Shown here in pieces: positions 58,591-64,000 of a stretch of 64,000 nt of DNA. The stretch comes from Heterocephalus glaber. Lineage: Eukaryota; Chordata; Mammalia; Rodentia; Bathyergidae. The stretch spans positions 1,835,032 through 1,899,031 of the forward strand of contig NW_004624748.1 in assembly GCF_000247695.1 (NCBI RefSeq). The letters are read 5' to 3'. The notes under the pieces are model-generated. The model was not told where the DNA came from. It saw only the letters and a program-made list of their open reading frames with translations, and did not search any database. The translations under genes were made by a program, and so were the position numbers. Position 1 is the stretch's first letter, and the number at the start of each line of letters is the position of its first letter.

Positions 58591-59239
58591 GCCCATAGGT
58601 AAAACACATATTACCAAATTAAATGTCACGACACTGGCACAACCCCCAAAATACAAGCAGAGAAAATAAGAGTAACAAGCCTGTATGATACCACAATCCA
58701 GGCAGAAAAAAGAAAAAGGAAGCAACAGTGCCACTGACAAATCTATGCATAAGAGAACCCCAAAAGAGCCAACAGGTGTTCACTAGAAAGCAAGGCAGGC
58801 CAATGTGAGGACAGTGCTAAAACTGAGAGGGTCTCACCCACTTCAATACTGCTGGGTGCTAGGTGTCTTGAGTAGGGACTAACAGAAATGAAGAAGCCTA
58901 GAATTCTTGAAACTGACCTGTCAGACATTCCTTCCAGGATAGAAACCCATAGTGGGGAGAAGCCACTGAAAAAGGAATCAGAATTGAGCAAGGTAGGAGT
59001 AATACAGAAGAATTAAGCCTAGCTAAAAACAAGGGATATGAACAGGGAAAAGTGTCACTGAAAGCAAGCCACTGTTATTTGTAACACTACAGGAAAACAG
59101 CTGAGGAGGGAGTAGGCTGTGTGGAGGAAAATTGCTATTATGAACTAACTAGGCCTTCCTCTAAAAGTTCAGGGAAACTAATTGCACATGAAAATGAGCC
59201 ACAGCAAAGGATCAAGGTCAAATCCTACATAAAGTTATT

Positions 59240-59960
59240 ATAAGAAAAAAGAAAACATGGAGCAGAATAACCTTATGCAGACAATAAAAGCATGCCAAAA
59301 AACATACTTATGGATCAGACCAAAATGTAAACTTTTATTTCAAAATAAACTACAGAATGCTAGTATGATGACGCAAGTTATAAAAAGACAATATCATGCA
59401 GAAGTGAAGTATGAGATTCAGAAAAGAATTAAAAATTTTAAAAATTATTTTGGTACTAAAGCCAACAGCAGATTATTACACAAGAGTAAATAAACAAAAC
59501 AGGTAATAAGAGAAAGATAAGAAAGTAGAAATTTTTCTAAATAAAAAAGAAAAAGGCATTTGAAAGAAAATTACAAATAGTGATGATGAGCGGTAAAGGC
59601 ACAATGCACAGCTAACTAGAGTCTCAAAAGGAAAAACTCAAGGTAATTCTTGAAAATTATACAAAAAAAACCTTCCTAAAAATTTCTGAAATTATATACT
59701 AAAAAAACCCCCTATTCTCAGATATCTGAGACTAACAATCCATGATGAGTATCACAAATACACAGTTTAGTAATACAACTGGGTTTTAAAAGGAAAACAG
59801 CAAGTGACCTAAGGAAGAAAAAATTAGATTGCCATTGCTCTTTGATAGCAACAGTTCATGCCAGACCAAAAAAGTAAAGGTAACACAAGGAAAAGAAATG
59901 TGAAACATGGATACTAAAACCAGCAAAATGTTCATGCATGAGGAACACAAGCATGCTAGA
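59240..59960 (+). mobile_element. Old L1/HAL1-like relic
   Basis: A-rich sense sequence resembling ancient L1M/HAL1 internal regions, with many stops. Assigned by general similarity only. Confidence 0.4.
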
Positions 59961-60071
59961 TACAAGGAATAGTGTTCTCATAAGCACTTTTGGAAAAAGC
60001 TATTAGAGAATGAGCTAAATGAGAGCCAGGAGGGAAGGCATGAGTGTAGGGCTGAATGTTGAGATAGTGTA

Positions 60072-60252
60072 GGTACTGCATACCTATTTTTAATGTGGGA
60101 AGAGTGGGGAGAACAGATAAAAAATTATCTTTACAGCTGTTTTAGGAATTATTTGGTAGTGCTGTCCTGAATTTGAATTGAAAGGATCAGGATGGTCTCA
60201 TGGCATTTCATATAACAACAAAATCCTACCCCTGACCACTGTAAAGGCCTTT
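60072..60252 (+). repeat. Duplicated segment, copy 1
   Basis: ACTGCATACCTATTTTTAATG through CACTGTAAAGGCCT is repeated with moderate divergence at about 60647-60923. Confidence 0.85.
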
Positions 60253-60548
60253 TCTCATTGCTGAGACAAAATACCTGACAGCCAAAGTTAAAGGAGGAAA
60301 GGTTTATTTGGCTCACAGTTTGTAGAGGTTTCAGCCCATAGTTGGCTGGCTCCAAGGCAGAGTGGCATGGCAGAGGGGCACTGTAGAGGAGAAATAGTTT
60401 GTGGTGGGCAGAAGGCAGCAAAGCAGCAAAGGAGCAAAGAATCAGCAGCAGCCTGCCTCTCCCTTTTGTCCCTTCCTAATTTGCTAATCACATACTCAAT
60501 CCCAGTATCACATATTCTAGATCCAGCCACCTCTAAAAAGCTCCATCT
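60253..60548. mobile_element. LTR-like/MaLR-type segment
   Basis: GACAAAATACCTGACAGCCA, GGAAAGGTTTATTTGGCTCA and CAGCCCATAGTTGGCTGGCT recall a common LTR-type repeat. Boundaries and family are uncertain. Confidence 0.4.
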
Positions 60549-60600
60549 TCTCGCAAGCACAAGGTCCTGGGTTTGATCCCTGGTGCTAGGAAAAAAAAAA
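60549..60600 (+). repeat. ID-like SINE, 5'-truncated
   Basis: CTCGCAAGCACAAGGTCCTG and GATCCCTGGTGCTAGG plus A run. Confidence 0.8.
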
Positions 60601-60646
60601 ACTCATCTATGACACATGAGGATTTTGGTGGGACTTCTAGATACAT

Positions 60647-60923
60647 AACATACTGCATACCTATTTTTTTTTTGGTACTGGGGATTGAACTCTGGAACTT
60701 GAGCTTGCAAGGCAGGCAGCAGAACCACTGAGCTAAATCCCCAGCCCTGTATACCTATTTTTAATGTGGGAAGAATGGGGAAAACAGATACAAAAATTTT
60801 CTTTTCAGCTGTTTTAGGAATTATTTGATAGTCTTGTTTTGAATTTGAATCACAAGGATCGGAATGGTCTCTTGGCATTTTATATAACAACAAAATCCTA
60901 GCCTTGCCCACTGCAAAGGCCTA
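60647..60923 (+). repeat. Duplicated segment, copy 2 (split by a SINE)
   Basis: Second copy of the 60072-60252 unit, interrupted by an antisense ID-like SINE at 60664-60748. Confidence 0.85.
60664..60748 (-). repeat. ID-like SINE
   Basis: Antisense copy inside duplicated segment 2. The target word TACCTATTT is repeated on both sides. Confidence 0.92.
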
Positions 60924-61829
60924 AAAACAAAGATCAGCCCAATAACTATGGATCTGGATTGTGGTTCTGAAAATATATTTTCCTACTAAAAAAAGTAGTT
61001 CTTTAAATAAAAAAAAAAAAAAGTAGTTCTTAGTAGTTAAATGTTCTAAAAGTACTTCTTAGTTAAATGTTCAATTCCAGGTCTGGGGCAGGACATGTAC
61101 CAGTGGGTCCTAGACGTTCTGTCACACCAAACTGTAAGAAAGCTACAAAATTCTACTAGGTCATGTCAAAAGAACTCAGAAGCCAACCTGAAAAAGCTAC
61201 ACTGGTCAAAAATGGAACAGTCAAGAGCTTCAAATAGAATAAATAATTGCAATTGAATGGAACCATCAACTCATTAAAATTCATGATATTATCTTTTACA
61301 AAAAAACCTAATTAGTTTAGTCAATGTTGGAAGATGATAAGAAACAAATTTATTATCCTGATGATAAAGAAAAAAAAAGCAGCTATCCTGAATTCCCTCT
61401 ACGAACGATGTCACTGAAAAACCAACCAAAAAGCAAATGGAGCTCTTTAAAAAACGCATTCCAAGTAATACATGAAAAGTGTACAGAATATCACCATTTG
61501 CAACCACCAATGAACTAACAGATCTTGAACATTTAAAGTAACAAGAGAGACACAATATGCCTTGAATGAAAAAACACCTCAACCCTTGCCAAAGGGATTG
61601 AACATGAGCGTAATCAAGCCTCTTCTGAATCCAGTGGCCAATTAAAAGAAATAATGCCAATGCTAAAAAACATGCAAAATTTTACCATAAATGTGCAATC
61701 AGCAAAATCTATACTATGAGCACTTAACAGGTCAAATGTCCTTGGTTCCTCTACAGTAATCTCTTTCAATCAGTAATCACAAATAGGCATTCAATAACTA
61801 TTGGCTTTAGGCTGAAGCAACAGGGCTAG

Positions 61830-61936
61830 CTAATCATGGGCTGAAACTTCCAAAACTGTGAGCTAAAATAAACCTTTTCTCCTTATAAGTTGATTATCCA
61901 AGTATTTTGTTACAGTAACAGAAAGCTAACACAATA
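61830..61936 (+). mobile_element. MaLR-type LTR 3' end
   Basis: GCTAATCATGGGCTGAAACTT, AAATAAACCTTTTCTCCTTA and GTAACAGAAAGCTAACACA, matching the 3' part of the LTR at 22112-22580. Confidence 0.65.
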
Positions 61937-62522
61937 TGTTTAGGTGTATTAATTACTTAAGAGAATTTAATCATAATTTACTTTCCTAACTACAGTTCTT
62001 TCCCCTTCACTTGAAAGCCCTCATTTATGATGAAGTTTCTGAAACACTGTAATGTACACACTTAGGGTTGTCTCTCAGTGGAAGTGATAGGCTGGTTGAG
62101 CTATTCTTAATATCTGTCTGGTCCCCAAATAGTCCTCAGTATAAAACTCTGTGGTTGGTTGCTAGCCAGGGGCAGTGGCTATATTCTTCTCTCAACTAAG
62201 TTAACCAAAGTTCCAAAATAAATATACAGAAGACCTCAAACTCATTAGGAATATCTTCCAATCAATTACACCTTCAAAATTTACATACAACATTCTACAT
62301 TTTTCAACAGAAAAAAAATATGTTTCTTTTCAGAAAAAGCTTTTAAAACATGTTTTGATTAAATTATGCAAGCCTGACATACTTCTGTTAAAAGGGCATA
62401 GGAGACTGTGGAGCAACAAGCAAACCAAATACATTCCAAGCTATAGAATGTGTCACCAGCTGTGTCCAAAAGAATAAACACAAATGGCTGAAAAAGACGG
62501 CTGACCAAAACTTAAGAGTTAC

Positions 62523-62609
62523 CTCAGAAATGTTTTTGTCAGTTTCTTTTCTTTTTTCTTCCAGTTTCCTTTCAATACCTACAATTCCAACAGCTCTTAC
62601 TCTTCCTGG
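62523..62609 (-). CDS. VPS36: VPS36 exon after the GLUE domain
   Basis: 87 nt, phase 0-0, acceptor TTTTTTTTCCAG, donor GAG|GTAACT. It encodes [20 protein letters not shown] then KETDKNISE, the start of the helical linker. Val after PGR is Ile in human. Confidence 0.97.
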
Positions 62610-63125
62610 CTGGAAAAAAAAAAAAGAAGTACAACATAAAACACACAAATTGGGAAGGAAACAAAATATTTTTTGAGCTACATTGTATTTTCAGTGGGGG
62701 GAAAGGACCCACAAAGAACCAAAGTAAAACACCACACAATTACATCTAGCTTCCGTTCAAAACATTTGTCTGTTTCTGGTGGTACATAATGATCTTTAAA
62801 TCATTAAAGAAAATCCAAACATTTATATGTATTTTACACATAAACTATGTTTCTTATTTTTATTCTTTGGCAAGCCATAATGTATCTGATTATTTAATAG
62901 GGTCTCAAATGTACAAAAAAAATCTGTATTAAAATCTTGGTACTTGATGGTTATTTTTACACATTTCAGTGTCTGTCCATAGCCAGTGATTAATTTAAGT
63001 GCTATGAAAATTAATTTTTTACCAGAATACCACAATCTTGTTTTTTAGCAAGTTCTATAATCCACATACTGAAGATCTAAGTACAGAGTTAAAAATTCTG
63101 GATTAGTAAATAGTTTAAAAAATAC

Positions 63126-63215
63126 CTGAGGTCCTCTATTTGTTTGTAATGACTGGGAAACTGGCATATTCTCCCATCTTCTCTGTGTCATTTCCTCTGA
63201 CAAACGCCTATAAAA
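63126..63215 (-). CDS. VPS36: VPS36 exon, end of GLUE domain
   Basis: 90 nt, phase 0-0, acceptor GTGCACAACAG, donor CAG|GTATTT. It encodes [20 protein letters not shown] then [10 protein letters not shown], residues 118-147: the last helix of the GLUE domain and the following linker. It is the most 5' VPS36 exon found in the window. Confidence 0.97.
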
Positions 63216-64000
63216 CTGTTGTGCACATACATTAACCATAAGTGAGTCAGGCTGGCTGTGGTATCTTTGCACAATTGTTACTTAACTGTTTTTTAGTATA
63301 AAAGTTCATTCAGTCACTTGCAACAAGCCTAGAATTCTGAGACATCAAAGGAAAGCAAAGGAAGTTCTTTTCTTGAATCAACTTCAGAAAGCACAAAGAA
63401 GGCAAACAAAAATAAAGGGGGGGGTGACTGACTGACCTTCTATTTAAAGTGAGCTATTCTCAACAAAGAGATGAGTGACAATGAAACAAATAGACTTAAA
63501 CAATCCTGCATATGTGGACTGTTTCAATCTATAGTGAAACAAACACAGTGCCAGAAAAAATATACAACCATTTTCCATGAAGGAAACAGAGAATAATTTG
63601 TCTAGTTAAAATCTGAAGTCAAAATTTAGAGACAAAACATGCATATGCTCACTAAAAAAAAAAAAAAAAAAATCAAACATTTTCCAACTAGTGAAAATGA
63701 CTTTTGTCTGTCACTTATATATATTTACTTAGGGACTACTGTGTGAGGAGCAGTGGTTCAGGCACTGTTGAAAATAAAACAATTTATGATGTTAATGGGA
63801 AGATAAACACATAAATGTCTTAAGAATACTTGTATGGTGACTTATTAATCAGAACAAACACATAAACTATTATTACTGCAGCATAAGCACTGTAGTGATT
63901 AGATTTTTTAAGTTAACCAAAATAGACTGCCTAATTTAAGGCTGGTAAGCTTTCATATACTAACTCAGTTTAGTATTGTACACAATATATTCTGTTCCTT
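63216..64000. other. VPS36 intron to window edge
   Basis: AT-rich, with a poly(A) run at 63653-63672 and an L2-like antisense fragment at about 63715-63800. No exon seen. Confidence 0.6.

Larger units (their letters stand above)
45831..64000 (-). other. VPS36 gene (3' part of locus)
   Basis: VPS36 (EAP45) is a subunit of ESCRT-II. With SNF8/VPS22 and VPS25 it sorts ubiquitinated membrane proteins into multivesicular endosomes. Ten coding exons are placed here on the minus strand and join to 269 codons plus stop without a frame break, equal to residues 118-386 of the 386-residue human protein. Residues 1-117 (most of the PI3P- and ubiquitin-binding GLUE domain) and the promoter lie beyond the right edge. 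No exon was found between 63215 and 64000. All junctions obey GT-AG. Confidence 0.97.

Noticed and set aside
2401..60748. The many TAGCTCAGTGG / GTTCGATCC blocks as tRNA genes
   Set aside because: All belong to a dispersed SINE with an A tail and TSDs. None folds as a complete tRNA by eye, and the sequence continues past the tRNA-related part into GGTACC plus A run.

Overview
This is a mammalian nuclear window, almost certainly from a rodent. It carries B1-type SINEs and dozens of young copies of a tRNA-derived, ID-like SINE (A box like TAGCTCAGTGG, B box like GAGTTCGATCC, ending GGTACC plus an A tail), together with L1, L2, MIR, MaLR and mariner relics. The ID-like consensus looks to me most like that of Castorimorpha (beaver); that species-level guess is inference.

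Two protein-coding genes are present, both on the minus strand and in the order known from human 13q14.3. THSD1 runs from a CpG-island promoter near 40.1 kb to a poly(A) signal near 10.97 kb. All five exons can be placed: a noncoding first exon, then four coding exons that join to an intact 857-codon frame (signal peptide, long N-glycosylated ectodomain, one thrombospondin type 1 repeat, one membrane span, long cytoplasmic tail). VPS36 enters from the right edge. Its last ten coding exons lie between 63.2 and 48.8 kb, encoding 269 residues from the end of the GLUE domain to the C-terminus, followed by a probable 3' UTR to about 45.8 kb. Its first exons lie outside the window. The two genes share no pathway that the sequence shows; they are simply syntenic neighbours.

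Layout: 1-1.4 kb AT-rich intergenic DNA with a purine microsatellite; 1.4-7.4 kb a large antisense L1 riddled with SINEs; 7.4-10.96 kb intergenic; 10.96-40.1 kb THSD1 with long repeat-rich introns; 40.5-45.8 kb intergenic DNA with two L1 insertions that have clear target-site duplications (TSDs); 45.8-64 kb VPS36.

The most notable content is in the retroposed material. (1) A 671-bp insert lies 28 bases inside intron 3 of THSD1. It joins an endogenous-retrovirus leader (partial LTR, tRNA-Thr primer binding site, splice donor, start of gag) to an ID-like SINE within a single 14-bp TSD. (2) A 28S rRNA fragment was retroposed into intron 4 with an A-rich tail and a 15-bp TSD, and an assembly gap falls inside it. 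(3) A 25-nt piece of U6 snRNA is bracketed by a 15-bp TSD. (4) One L1 shows a 5' inversion with a perfect 16-bp TSD. (5) Several ultra-short poly(A) or SINE-tail insertions have their own TSDs.
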